DNA of 64,000 nucleotides, taken from positions 74,650,953-74,714,952 of the forward strand of contig CM049311.1 in assembly GCA_026874595.1 (NCBI GenBank). Reading direction: 5' to 3'. Origin of the DNA: Sipunculus nudus. Taxonomy: Eukaryota > Annelida > Sipuncula > Golfingiida > Sipunculidae. How positions within the stretch are numbered: the first letter of the stretch is position 1; each line of letters begins with the position of its first letter. Of this stretch, positions 53,105 to 64,000 are shown in pieces. The notes beneath the pieces were generated by a model. That model saw only the letters and a program-made list of their open reading frames with translations. It did not search any database and was not told the origin of the DNA. Made by a program: the position numbers and the translations under genes.

Positions 53105-56100
53105 CACAGTACATGAGGAATTAAATATATAAAAAAAAATAAATATATAAAAATTTATATCACAGTACATATAAAAGAATATCTAAAAAATATATAAATC
53201 ACAGTACAACAATTGAGCACCATGCAGCATTTTACCAGAAAACAATAAAATGAAAATGGAGCACTAAAAATTTGTCTTCCCAATAAAAGACATATCCATA
53301 GTGGACCATGCATACTAAGATCACAGTTTACAACAAGGCACCTGCACCTGGTATTATCACAACAGCTAATTAAGAACCATCACATCGACCCAAAAATCGG
53401 CAATAACCTTTCTAAAATTATTTCAACAGTGTATTCACAATTTTCTTATTGTTCCATCTGTTGTAAAAGATAAATGTGACATTTTCTTTTGAAAACATTT
53501 CTACTATTTTTCTGTAGACTGGGTACAAAACGGCATTAAACTTTACCTTGTGCTATGAATAAGTGTCAACAACTTGACCATTACCTTGACCTCTCAGCTG
53601 GATGCCCTAATTAGACTGTATTTACTTGCTCAGTATTTTAGACCTGTATAACTCTATAGAGTATAGTATTTTACACTATTATGTAGATGGTACTAAAATT
53701 GATTAATAATTGATCATCAGTCAAATACAATTTTACAAATAATTCCCACCACTACACCCTTGCAAGAATTTCATTCCCATTTTATGTATGATAAATTAAT
53801 CATATGTAAAAATTAATCTGTTAGTTTTCAATGTTTTATTGACACCTGAACTTAAATCTTTTAACTGAATGTAATCAATGACATTTATTTGATGTCACCA
53901 TGCACAAACCAATAACATTTGTACAGCAAACAGTCATGAGTAATGAATATGAAGCCACTGGGTTTTGCTAATGTTCAAAGACAGGTGTCAGCTTAGAAAA
54001 CCATACATTACAGAATCTCATATTCTAAACTAGCTTGCCAAAACTGCCCAAAATGAACAGCCTAAACAAAACTTACACAACAGCCTATGAATCCATAACT
54101 GAATTGCTCATTCATTTTTCATAAGGTTTATTTTAATAATACTAGAAATACAATTTATTATTAAGGAAGAATCCAGAAAAAAGGTGTAAATATAATCTGA
54201 AAAGGAATTTTTTATGTGACATGATGTGATAAAATTCAGTTTTCCAATAATTCTCAGTAAAATCAGTATTTTCGAGCAATGAGTGACATTAACCACTTAA
54301 TGGACTTGTTAAGTATTAGCCAGCATTCTGCCATCCCTTATTCATTAAATAACCCCTATCTTACCAGTGATTTCAGTTTGCTATGTATTATCACCAGTGA
54401 GTTGGCAAAAGACCAAAAACAGAATTGAGCATTGCAGGTTTCATACTTGGTCAGAAAAATTGCTTTTGTATGAAATGATCATAAATTGATAAACAGGTGT
54501 TTACATTAAATGAACCCATGATTTAATTTGCCACAGCATGGTGATGGATTAGTGTTCAATGCCAAATTTATATACATTTATAGCAGAGTTGGGTCCGAGT
54601 ACTTTTAAAGTACTTGAGTACGAGTACTGAGTACTTAAAAATTACTCGAGTACAAGGATGAGTACTTTTGCACTTTTTTTTCAAAAGTACAAAATAAAAA
54701 TATATACAATGTTGTGTTATGCTTAATCAAAATACTGAGGCAAGATGCAAACTCTAGGGCATATAAACAGGCCATATACAGAGGAAATATATCAAAGCAT
54801 TAACTTATTAAAGTTGACGGTTTGCATTAAAGAAACATCTGGTCTCGTAGGTCTCAACAATACATTTCTTAGCCAGGACAAGATAAACAATTTACTTAAT
54901 GTTGTATTATGCAAATTCAAAATAGTGGTGGGAATGTTCAGAAAATACAACATAAAAAAGTTATATAAAAGTTAATAAATAAAAGTTATATTGTTAAAGG
55001 AAATCTCATTAACATTGTATAAAACATATAACCATATGTTAACCATATGTAATCATATAATAATAACAATGATAACAATTATAATAATAATAACAAACAT
55101 GTTATTATTTATATAATATCAACTTATGAACAATATGTGGCTGTAGCCTAATGAAGATATTTAATGACAACCGGTATATGTGAAAATAGTATAAAACAAC
55201 ATATCTGAAAGACTGACTATTTCATTAACCATGTGTAATAATTTATGAGTATTAACAACAGTTACATCAGTGATAATTACAACAAGGAATGAGGCGATAG
55301 TAATGCGTATATTAATATAAATAGAATATTACATGTTTTCAAAGTTAGTAAGAGTAATATTACAATTGATAGAAAAGAAATTTGAATTAGTAATGGTAAA
55401 AGTACCCCTAGTAATAGAATAATAGCTATTACTTTTCTATTACAACCCTAGGCTAACACATCTGATGAATTGAGTGTTTGTTTGATTAGGTTGATAGAGC
55501 ATAATGAAGGCCCAGTGTAGTGTGCTTTCATGGTCCAGTGGGCACTGCACAGAAGACTTTGGCTTGAGGTCAACCCCTGGTTCTCATTGTTGATTCATTA
55601 AGTAGGCTTGGTCATTAAACATTGGAGAAGTCCTTTGTGAGCATACACAGTATTTTGGGCAAGTTATTGTCAGCTGATAGTAGAATATGATGCAGAAGCA
55701 TATGTTGTAGCAGTACGGAGTGTATGGTCTGATAGTCACAGCTTTTCATTGGTTAATCAGGTGACAGTCAACAGTTGACTTTAGTTGTGCCACAGACTGT
55801 GTACAGAGCTCATCAGAGACTGCAGTTCCTACTGAAAATCTGCTAAACCTACACTCACATGTAGTTTCATATATAAATTAATTCAAGCTTGATTAGTCCA
55901 GGCCCCAGAGCACTGATGAATTTATGTTATGATGAACAGGTTCTGAGTATATTTATTTGTATTGAATTGAAGCAAATCTAAACTTTTTTATTTTGGGATC
56001 TTTCACAAATTATATTTTTTTCTCTTAAAATATTACTCAGTATGAATTTGCTGATTTAATGTTTTATTGAACATTATGTTGTACTTATCTTGCTGGAAAT

Positions 56101-59100
56101 ATATAATGCTGTACACATGTACACATGAATTGCATGAATGTATTAATAATAAAATAGTTCAATTTATTTATATTTTATATTAAATAAAAGTGTTAGTATT
56201 AGTAAAAGAAGGAAAGTAATTGTAGTAGTTATCATTGATGTAATAGTTTTAGTTATAGTAACAGATGAATTACTTTAAGTACTATTATATATGATATTAT
56301 ATATGTTATATATTAAATATATCTTGCTACAATATTCAATAATAAACTATTAATAATATAATAAAATGAGATTAAAGTTTATTTAGAAAAATATGAAAAA
56401 CTCAAAGAACTCATGAATTACTCATATGAGTACCGAGTACTTTCTAAGTACTCTAGTACAAGTATGAGTACTTTTGTGAATTTTAAAAAGTACTTGTGTA
56501 AGAGTACTGAGTACTCAAAAAAGTACTCATGAGTACGAGTACTTTTGGACCCAACTCTGATTTATAGTGTAACATTGTTTATAAGAACACCATTTATTTG
56601 GGGAAAAAATCATCCATGCTTGAAAAACTGAGATAAGAAAAGTTGGCATAAAAGGTAATATAATTCCGGGTAAAATGTACAGAGGTTAGCAGTGATACCT
56701 GCTGCCAATTAATTAGTGCACCCAACTGCACAAATGGGGAAAAACATTGAACATCTGGTCCATTTTGGTAATTGACTCGCCTTTAGTCCAGCTGCTGAGA
56801 CCATTGATTAACACTTTGAGACCTAGGGTGCATTTTAGGGAGTTGATTGGTTGGTTGTGAACAGAGGCTGGTTGCTGGATTGCACTAAAATGCTACTTGT
56901 TCAAAAACAAAATGGCGTTTATTAGCGTTTCTTAAAAATGTGGGTGTTTTTTAATTTGAAAATTTGGGAAACAGATTTTAAGACCCTCAAAGTATGATTT
57001 CCCTTTTAAGCTTATTGTGGTTTTGTGTTTTTCAAGACAAAATGACCCTGAAGGCACTTGGTTTCAACCCATTTGCACTCAATTCCCAGTTACACTTGCG
57101 CTTGTTCCTGGGCCACCAGGGCCACGTCTACATATGTATAGGCCCTGGAACTTTGATATGTATGAGGGCCTTATATACCATCTGTCTGCACAGAATTAAC
57201 AACCGTTCTTGGTTCAGCTCAGTTTGACCACTGGTTCAACCAAAGCCCTGAACCAGGGCGCCAAAACGCCTTTAGTCATAACCAAATGTACAACAAAATT
57301 TTGGTCAGAGCTCCAAAACGCACCCTATTGACCCTAAGATATTTTGCTGGTATTGGCCTTTTTTAATTCCCTTTGAATTCAGATAAAAATATGATAGAGC
57401 CTTAATTATTTGTTTTATTTATCTCCCATTAAATGTTAAACCATAATTTCAAGTGTTTTATTCAAAATTTTCATTAAAATGGTAATAAAACCTCTATATT
57501 CCACTTGATTCACCCATTCATTTTTTCAGGCACTTCAAAAGCATTTTACATGATATATTGGTTAAACTGATGGAATGTTTAACAAAACTTGTTGCCAAGC
57601 TTAAAGGTCAGCTTTGTCAATGTAGCAAGTTCTAGAGGCATGTTGTAGAATCTTGGTGCATTCTCGTGCAAAATTTTAATTGAAAGATCATTTATCTTGA
57701 CTCTATCTGTCCAGATAAATTAGGCTTTATTTTGAAGATTTGTTTATTAATTTTATTTTAAAGCTGAGTCTCACTTTAATTTTTCATCAGCAGCTTTCCT
57801 ACAGCATACAAGAGTATGGCCAGCTGCTGCACATTTATCCCAGAGTCAAAGATACAAAAGTTACCAGGTATATCAGGGAAGGAGTCTACCTTTAGGGTGA
57901 GTTTAACCTTTAAATGATCCATTACTGAATGCAAATGAAATGACTGAAGTAGTTATGAGTAGATATAATTACAACATGAAAATCATCAGTGTGTAATTGG
58001 CAAGTTGTCACAGTAGACATGCATTAAATCATCATCTCATTTAAATAAATACACCACAGAGGACTAGCAGTTGTGCCCAGATAGCCCAATTTCAACCCAG
58101 ATAACATTTAGGTTTGAAAATTCATGTACCGTTGCAGAAGTCCTTGACTATTAAGTGGAATTCTACAGTATTTCTAATCAGATGACTGTTAATTGGTGAC
58201 ATATCTTGAGTTCTTGACTGACTTTATACACCAAGAGTACCTAAGGTAGCAGCCTTGGTGGGTTCATGGCCTCAACTATATTCAGTGTATTATATTTACC
58301 ATATTTGCTTTCAGTGCAACCTCATATCTATTTAGTTATAGAAGAGTTCTTACTTAGCTTTGTTACTTTTCTGTTATTTCCTGTTATGAATGTCTTTGTT
58401 CAATTCAGTCAATTCTGTTGCAACAGTGACATTAATAATGACAAACCTTTTAATCAGCAAATGTTATATGTGAAAATAGAAATTGTCATTTGGAGAACAT
58501 TTTTCAAAGCATCCACTGACTCCTTTATATTCCTATATTTTCCTGTGAAAAAAAATGTCTCCTATTATTTCCTATATTTTCTAGCTTTTAAACCATAATC
58601 TTTTATTTTTTTTCCCATTGTACAAGCATGTTTTCAGTATAAGTTTTAAAATTTAATAATTATTGTTAAACAGACTTGTTCTTATTGAAAAATTCAGATT
58701 TTTGTAAAACTCTGCATGTACATGTAGCAGCCATACAGGTAAAATTGTCTAAACCATTTAAACTGAGTTCTAGGTGCTACATGGATATCTGATTGTCATT
58801 ATAAGTTAACAAGTACAACATGATTGTACAATAAAAACTCCCTTCTTTTATTGTCCCCTGCTTCCACATTGATTTGGGTCCGTCTGTCAATAACGTCTAT
58901 CAAGTTTTGGTTTCTGTGCAATAACTTTCCTAAATATTATCTGATTTCATTCAAATTTGGGGCAGTGATTGCTCTAATGCATACCTTGGTTAGGATTGGT
59001 TTTGGTCTTTTGAGTGTCTGTCATTATCACCAGCTCCAAACAATAAAAAAATTTCCTTTTGTTCCCAATTCACAACTAAAATTGTGACATGGAGACATCT

Positions 59101-62100
59101 ACAGGGGACAATGAAAACTAAAACACAGGTACTTTGACATGTGGAGACATCTTCAGGGGAAAATAAATACTAAAACATACAGAAGGCAAGCATTCAGATC
59201 ACAGGAACCTAAATAAGAAGAGGCGGAAGCAAGGGACATAAATTCCACAAATTTGCTTGTCATATATTTCTTTTTGGTTGAAAATTTGTAAAGCTCCTAC
59301 ATTTTTTCTCAGATGCTCCTGAGAACTTCCTTTACCTCTCAGGAGCCTGGTGGAAGCTCTGATAAATCTAATCCTCTATGTCTGACCAATATTTTATACA
59401 AGAGTATGTGTTGCTTATCATTTTAAACCAGGCACTGAGTGCATTAATTACGCATTCCCAAATTTTCTGCATTAAAACAGCCTTTAAAGATCTTATCTGC
59501 CATATATACACCATATATGAAACAGTTATCAATGTGACAATAAAATTATATCAGGCATGTGCTGTGTATCATTGTAATACAAAATATGAGATTCACAATT
59601 ACAGGGGTATTTTTTCTGTTTATTTTGAAAACATTAATAGTAGTGCTGTAAATGGAACAAGTTAATTTTTGATTTTATGTTTTGCATTTATGTATTTGCT
59701 ACCTTAAATACTCAGGATCGATTCATTTCTACTTCAACTTTAAGCAGTTTTCTAAAATATTCAAAATGTGTAAGCAGTTTTCTAAAATATTCAAAATGTG
59801 TAAGCCTTTAATTTGATGATCAGTAAGATTTGTTTGATTTTGGTATAAAAAGCATAATAGTATCTTGTCAGCATGGTGCCACTTTTTTATTTGATTTCAA
59901 TTTTCAGAAATGAACAGAATGCAAGTTTTAGTACAGCATTACCTGATCTCCAGAGAGATGATGATTTCAGCAAAGGTCTGTATGATCTCTGTAATATGTT
60001 ACCCAAAATTCTAAGCATAACACCCATGCTAAATCAATAAACACTGTTTTTTGTGAGATTCTTATTAGATAAGACTGCATTTAAATCAACATTTCAGTTA
60101 AAATTTCAATTTTCTTTTTTCAGAGGATTATTTCAGAAGCTGGCCATTGTGAAACAAAGTTCAAGTACAAAAGACCTCAATATACCACAGCATATTTGTA
60201 AAGCTTAAGACACTTTAGGTGATGGTCTAAAATTAATCTGCAGGCTCTTTGTTAACTTGAACCTGACCAGTGCAGCATAATTTTGTTAAAAACATAGCGT
60301 GACATAGCTTTATTCCCAACCATATACAGTAATCCAACAGAAATTTAAAGGCTTCATACTGATATATCTTAATTTATCTTTGATACCTTTAGCTGGTTTC
60401 AGTCAGTAATACTGTTTAATTGTAAGGATATATCTACAATATCACTGAAACCTGGAATTCTTTATATTACAAAAATGTTCCATTGAAAAACCTGTCTTTA
60501 TTTTTACCTACAGATATAGCTGAGAGGGTGAATCTACAACTATCCCAACAGGATATTGGTCGCCTCTTTGCTGTAGTGTTTGTTGCTGGTAAACAGAGGA
60601 AGGTTACACAAGAAGATGTCATTGTACTGGATAAACATATAGATGCAGAGATTGGTGAGAGAATCAGGTTAAACAAGGTGAGTATATTTTAATGATATGT
60701 ATATATATTTTGTTGAATTAGTTTGTCTTTTACAAATCAGTGGTTTCAGGGCAGTAATGTGAATATTAAGTTTGAAATCCAAAGTGAAGGTAAAATACCC
60801 TGCAAAAAGCCATGTTCATTTTAAAGAATATCAACAGCTTATGTTTTTATTAAATGTCTACTTCAGCAGTATCATGATAAAAAGGTATAATTATAATAAT
60901 AGGGACCTCCAAGATCTGCTGAGCAACAACTTGAACTCTTACCTAAACTGTTAGTGATAGAGCTTTGCTATTGTCAAGGAAATAAGAAGTCAAACTATTT
61001 TATGTTTAATTTAATGTAGCAACAACATGCTGCTTCAGACTATTACCTTAACATTCTTGTAGATAAATATCGAGAATTAACCTCTTTCTCTGTACAGGTC
61101 GCTCACTAAGCAAATATTCAGATAAGTTCATAATGTGTAAATTTTCTAACAAATAGATTATGAACAGATTTAGAGGCACATAACTTATCTAGTACTTGTC
61201 AATGAGGAAAGGATTGTGTTAAAGTATCAGCACTGTGTTCCTTGTTAAAAGGTTACAAATCTAGTCAGGTCACATTTGTCTGTGACTGTGCCGTATGTGT
61301 TTCAGGTTATGATGGTGGGAGGCAGAGATTTTACACTGGTAGGAAGACCAGTATTACAGTGAGTCTAGATCCCAAGCTTGTCTAGTGGTTATCCCTTGAG
61401 TTTGGTTTTTTACCTTTGAATTTTTCTTTTCTGGAAAATATAGATTTTTGTGATTTTACATCAACAATTACATGAATATTGCTAGGGTCCAGGCAGTATG
61501 TTATACAGGAACATAAAATAAGACTCCATAAGGACAGCAGCTGTGGCATTACTTATCAAGATCTCACTGTCTGGAGCACTTAGTAGAATTCTTTGAAATA
61601 TAAGTCATTTAATGTATAATTGTATCCGCCAAAACGAAGTTTTGCGGATACTTTGTTTTTCACTGGGTTCCGCCGCTGCGTTTGTTTCTGGAGAACTCCT
61701 CTGAGACTTCTGGACGGATTTTTCCGAAACTTACACCAGTTATCGGGTCACATGTGAACTGGTGCCTAACCATTGGCCTTGACCTCTGACCTTTCCTCTC
61801 TGCCCAGCGTCCGTTTGTGCATCTGTTTTCACACATGAACCCTCATATCTCCTGACTCTTTTGACCAATCAGGAAAAAATTTTACACAAATGTAGCCCTT
61901 GGATAGCTTTATAACATACACAAAAATGGTGGCGCCACCTGCAGCCATTTTTGCACAGCGTCCATCTGTTTGTCTGCCTTAGGTTAAAATCACTCATATC
62001 TCTGCAGTGGTTTGACTAAATTACCTGTAATTCGGCATGCGTATACATCCTGGATAGCTTTCTTGATTTTATGACAGGTGGCGCCAGCTTCATTCACATT

Positions 62101-62777
62101 CACACTGCAGACATTAATGCTTATATCTCTGGACTCGTTTGACCAATCAGGAAATTTTTTTTACAAAAATGTAGCCCTTGGATAGCTTTATTTACATGCA
62201 CAAAAATGGTGGCCATTTTTGCACAGCATCCATCTGTTTGTCTGCTGTGGGATAAAATTACTCATATCTCTGCAGTGGTTTGACTTTTCCACCTGAAATT
62301 TTGCATGTGTATACATCTTGGATAGTTTCTCGTTCAAATAACAGGTGGCGTCACCTACAATCATGTTTACGTGGCAGACATCCATTCTAATATGTAACAC
62401 ATGTAACTCTATTTCCCCATGCCACTTAATCCATGCCTCACTTCACCCGTCCTACTTTGATTTTGGCGGATACACGTAGTTGCTTGTCAACTACCCGTAT
62501 TCTAGTTAACTAATATTTCTGTTTAAATTGATATAGTAAAAGCATAAATATTTAATGTTTCACATTTTCATCCAGAGTGTATGATTATGGAAAAATTTCA
62601 CTAGTTAAAGTATTTTCCACTGAGGTGTCTATGACTTTGCTACTGCATAAATATTTTATCAAGTTTAGTTTGTTAAAACGGTTTCAGTATCATCAATGGA
62701 CCTCCCCATTCTTGCATTACTAAAGCAAATATATTTCTATATTCTAAATATTTCTGTTTTATATATATATATATTTA

Positions 62778-62847
<70 letters not shown>

Positions 62848-63545
62848 CTATAACAGTACGATGGTGCACTGAAACTAAGTGGTACAGAGTATGATATGGT
62901 ATTGATACATTCAATATATTTGGTCGTGTGAAGAAAAGCAAGGTCCTACATTTTTTAAATGCTTCAAAGTGCCACATTAGGTATGTTAAGTTTTGCAACA
63001 AGTTTACCAGGATTTCATTGGTTGATTGTTTGTGAATAAATAATATTTATTATTCTGAAATACCTTTTATATGAGCAAGCTCATCAACCTAGAATCTAAA
63101 ATGTAATGTTCCTTAATTGAAATGTATCGTGTGACATATCATGTGCAGTGAATCTTGATACCTATCACATTGTGAGTTATGCTATCACCCCTTATATATA
63201 TATATATAATATATATTTATATATAACTTCTTTGATTTCAGTTCTAACACAGCAAGAGTAGAAGCAACAGTCATTGAAAAGACCTTAGAATACACAAAGA
63301 TACTATATAAATACAAGAGGAGGAAAAATAAGAAAAAGTTCAAATGTGAGTTTATTCTCTAAACTTATTTCAAATGTCCATGTTATATACAGTTGTGATA
63401 AATGTATTTGTAATATGTAGTAGTTATTTCCTGTTATCATTTGTTATAAGATTTATGAATATGAATCTGTTTCAAATACAATGAATTTGTTGTAAATTCA
63501 TGTAATTTGTCTTTTTAATGTTATGCAGATGTAACTCTAAATTAA
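52518..63545 (+). CDS. MRPL21: MRPL21 gene (mitochondrial large-subunit ribosomal protein bL21m), 7 coding exons
   Basis: Joined CDS: 52518-52611, 57791-57896, 59908-59975, 60514-60677, 61306-61358, 63242-63345, 63529-63545; 606 nt, 201 residues (human about 205). All junctions are GT-AG and agree in phase. Residues about 99-201 form the L21 domain: GRLFAVVFVAGKQRKV, EIGERIRLNKVMMVGGRDFT, VEATVIEK and the basic YKYKRRKNKKKFK, close to vertebrate MRPL21 and recognisably like bacterial L21. The N-terminus MAGACARSTGFFARHISQ has Arg without acidic residues and suits a mitochondrial targeting sequence. The start at 52518 (G at -3, G at +4) gives the expected length; in-frame ATGs at 52428 and 52431 would add 29 or 30 residues. 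Role: 23S-like rRNA binding in the mitoribosome large subunit. Confidence 0.9.
52612..54575 (+). other. MRPL21 intron 1, first part
   Basis: Contains a G12 run (52785-52796) and a long perfect (AT)n at 53035-53099 followed by ~100 bp of repeated ATATCACAGTACATA phrases. No gene recognised. Confidence 0.6.
53035..53099. repeat. (AT)n microsatellite, about 65 bp
   Basis: Uninterrupted AT dinucleotides; flanked by CACAGTACATAT on both sides. Confidence 0.95.
54584..56559. mobile_element. Non-autonomous hAT element, 1976 bp, 8-bp target duplication
   Basis: Ends CAGAGTTGGGTCC and GGACCCAACTCTG are perfect 13-bp inverted repeats. ATTTATAG flanks both sides (54576-54583 and 56560-56567), the 8-bp duplication typical of hAT. 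Subterminal regions are full of short AGTAC/GTACT motifs in both orientations, the usual transposase-binding layout of hAT elements. The interior is A+T-rich with no transposase frame. In MRPL21 intron 1. Confidence 0.9.
56826..57325. mobile_element. Candidate 500-bp MITE with TA flanks
   Basis: Left TA-GGGTGCATTTTAGGGAG and right CTCCAAAACGCACCC-TA are inverted with about 13 of 16 matches, and TA stands at both ends. An open frame inside is not coding-like. Superfamily uncertain. Confidence 0.42.
57328..57790 (+). other. MRPL21 intron 1, last part
   Basis: A+T-rich sequence ending in the CAGCAG acceptor; nothing else recognised. Confidence 0.6.
57791..57896 (+). CDS. MRPL21: MRPL21 coding exon 2
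   Basis: Acceptor tttcatcag, donor TTTAGG|gtgagt; phase 1 to phase 2. Encodes AAFLQHTRVWPAAAHLSQSQ then RYKSYQVYQGRSLPL. The acceptor is a tandem CAGCAG: using the second would drop one alanine without a frameshift. An earlier GT at 57868 was not used because it breaks the phase to exon 3. Poorly conserved part of the protein. Confidence 0.72.
58851..59111. mobile_element. Candidate short TIR element, 261 bp
   Basis: Starts TTGTCCCCTG and ends CAGGGGACAA, perfect 10-bp inverted repeats (11 with the adjoining A/T). The interior has phrases common in bivalve repeats (TGGGTCCGTCTGTC, TTCAAATTTGGGGC). A partial copy of its right end follows at about 59138-59165. Confidence 0.5.
59741..59800. repeat. 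30-bp perfect tandem duplication
   Basis: TAAGCAGTTTTCTAAAATAT plus TCAAAATGTG occurs twice back to back (59741-59770, 59771-59800). Confidence 0.9.
59908..59975 (+). CDS. MRPL21: MRPL21 coding exon 3
   Basis: Acceptor ttcaattttcag, donor AAAG|gtctgt (weaker than the others); phase 2 to phase 1. Encodes NEQNASFSTALPDLQRDDDF then SK. ALPDLQRDD parallels the LPDPVEET stretch of human MRPL21. Confidence 0.78.
59976..60513 (+). other. MRPL21 intron 3
   Basis: 538 bp. Contains a good acceptor-like ttcttttttcag at 60123 that is not used in the model because the following frame stops soon. Nothing else recognised. Confidence 0.6.
60514..60677 (+). CDS. MRPL21: MRPL21 coding exon 4 (L21 core)
   Basis: Acceptor ttttacctacag, donor AACAAG|gtgagt; phase 1 to phase 0. 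Encodes IAERVNLQLSQQDIGRLFAV, VFVAGKQRKVTQEDVIVLDK and EIGERIRLNK, the strongest match to the L21 family. Confidence 0.93.
60678..61305 (+). other. MRPL21 intron 4
   Basis: 628 bp, A+T-rich, nothing recognised. Confidence 0.6.
61306..61358 (+). CDS. MRPL21: MRPL21 coding exon 5 (L21 core)
   Basis: Acceptor gtgtttcag, donor TTACA|gtgagt; phase 0 to phase 2. Encodes VMMVGGRDFTLVGRPVL, matching the VLLVG..DFTLLGKPLL stretch of vertebrate MRPL21. Confidence 0.92.
61359..61619 (+). other. MRPL21 intron 5, first part
   Basis: 261 bp from the donor of exon 5 to the GTATCCGCC element; nothing else recognised. Confidence 0.5.
61620..62506 (+). mobile_element. GTATCCGCC hairpin-ended element, copy 3 (short)
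   Basis: About 0.89 kb, in MRPL21 intron 5. 5' hairpin GTATCCGCCAAAAC-GAA-GTTTTGCGGATAC, about one and a half ~280-bp core units with GGTGGCGCCACC, inverted GGCGGATAC, then a 3' hairpin GTAGTTG-CTTGT-CAACTAC and a CCGTATTCTAG-TT tail. The 3' hairpin differs from copy 1 by a paired change on both arms, so pairing is kept. Confidence 0.77.
62507..63241 (+). other. MRPL21 intron 5, last part, with (AT)n runs
   Basis: A long AT/ATTT microsatellite lies at 62760-62843 and a shorter one at about 63194-63225, close to the exon 6 acceptor. Otherwise nothing recognised. Confidence 0.7.
63242..63345 (+). CDS. MRPL21: MRPL21 coding exon 6 (L21 C-terminal basic part)
   Basis: Acceptor ctttgatttcag, donor AAAT|gtgagt; phase 2 to phase 1. 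Encodes HSNTARVEATVIEKTLEYTK then ILYKYKRRKNKKKFK. The RVEATVIEKT and RKRKN-type basic stretch are diagnostic for MRPL21. Confidence 0.92.
63346..63528 (+). other. MRPL21 intron 6
   Basis: 183 bp, A+T-rich; donor gtgagt and acceptor ttatgcag. Confidence 0.65.
63529..63545 (+). CDS. MRPL21: MRPL21 coding exon 7 (last five codons and stop)
   Basis: Acceptor ttatgcag; completes the tyrosine codon and encodes YVTLN then TAA at 63543-63545. Human MRPL21 has RIVTT at the same place and runs on further, so the protein here ends somewhat earlier. Phase fits exon 6. Confidence 0.72.
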
Positions 63546-64000
63546 CGCATCTCTCCAAGATTGTCACTCTGCTATTATTGTCCGAAGTAAAGTCCTACAC
63601 TAGTTAAGTTTCATTGATGTATATGACCAAAAGAGCTATGGTCATTGGTTAATAGAATAAAATCTTGTCTGCTTCCATTTATTAAGTAAGTCTGGCACAA
63701 CATAAAATAAAATGATAGAACTGACATTACACTGGTTTTAGATAGAACATCATTTTCTAGATTTAACAACTGATCAAGGATTTGTTGTGGTATACAAATA
63801 CGAGTAAATGATTTTGTGGATGAAACTTTGATGTGATTTCCATGTAAAGCAATTAAGATTTGGTACTGGTATATTCAGGATTTAACTGTTGACAGTTTCA
63901 GTTTAATTCCATGTAACTTGACATAACATAGTTAAATTTTACATGTGCATGACCAAGTGAACAGGATTTGACAGAGTTGCATTTTCAGTTTCATACTCGA
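63546..64000 (+). other. MRPL21 3' UTR and downstream flank
   Basis: No coding recognised. Two poly(A)-signal-like hexamers lie in the first 170 bp. Confidence 0.5.
63656..63661 (+). terminator. Candidate MRPL21 poly(A) signal (AATAAA)
   Basis: AATAAA about 110 nt after the stop codon; a second group (CATAAAATAAAATG) follows near 63700. Either could end the transcript. Confidence 0.4.

Larger units (their letters stand above)
57897..59907 (+). other. MRPL21 intron 2
   Basis: 2.0 kb, A+T-rich. Holds the short TIR element at 58851-59111 and the 30-bp duplication at 59741-59800. Hydrophobic open frames near 58266-58598 look like chance in T-rich DNA. Confidence 0.6.

Noticed and set aside
58266-58598. 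110-codon hydrophobic open frame
   Set aside because: T-rich intron sequence gives Phe/Leu-rich frames by chance; no signal or family match.
60124-60155. Acceptor-like ttcttttttcag in MRPL21 intron 3 followed by a short frame
   Set aside because: The frame stops after about nine codons, and no donor gives the phase needed for exon 4.

Overview
The window is eukaryotic DNA: large introns with GT-AG borders, about two thirds A+T, and packed with non-autonomous transposons. The repeat landscape (GGTGGCGCCACC tandem arrays, CTTTGACC arrays, runs of CGGA, hairpin-ended tandem-repeat elements) is typical of bivalve molluscs. That placement is an inference from repeat style; no species marker was seen.

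Two protein genes occupy the window, head to head. (1) NPAT, minus strand, 52278 down to 812: twelve coding exons whose splice phases all agree, giving a predicted 2381-residue protein. It starts with a LisH motif and ends with the conserved NPAT C-terminus (DMDVDQFLSMLH). NPAT is the histone-locus-body scaffold and cyclin E/CDK2 substrate that drives replication-dependent histone genes. Intron 1 is about 17.3 kb, intron 10 about 10.3 kb, and exon 11 is a single 4-kb exon. (2) MRPL21 (mitochondrial ribosomal protein bL21m), plus strand, 52518 to 63545: seven coding exons, predicted 201 residues with a mitochondrial-type N-terminus. The start codons are 239 bp apart, so the two genes very likely share a bidirectional promoter; it holds ETS/NRF-2-like, E2F-like, CCAAT and ERR-like motifs. 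In vertebrates the divergent partner of NPAT is ATM, so this pairing is different.

Nearly everything else is intronic and largely transposon-derived. Layout: 1-811 downstream of NPAT; 812-5413 last two NPAT exons; 5414-15752 intron 10, with tandem modules, a canonical 896-bp Helitron (11119-12014), a 49-bp minisatellite made of exon-like units with splice sites, and a hairpin-ended element inserted in it (14150-15605); 15753-18507 exons 10 to 8; 18834-19141 a MITE; 19885-21598 a hairpin-ended GTATCC element; 21671-24297 exons 7 and 6; 25466-28768 a composite repeat; 28828-29916 a TIR element carrying a 5S-like piece; 30065-34974 exons 5 to 2; 34975-52235 intron 1 with a tRNA-derived SINE, two 2.6-kb composite repeats, a pogo-like insertion and an inverted GTATCC element; 52279-52517 promoter; 52518-63545 MRPL21, with a hAT element with 8-bp target duplication in intron 1 and a third GTATCC element in intron 5.

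The most unusual structure is the minisatellite beside NPAT exon 10. Its units are derived from the 3' part of that exon, and each carries an acceptor-like and a donor-like splice site. The second theme is a set of hairpin-ended, tandem-repeat-cored elements that look like non-autonomous Helentron (Helitron2) relatives. No transposase, reverse transcriptase, CRISPR array, functional tRNA or complete rRNA gene was recognised.
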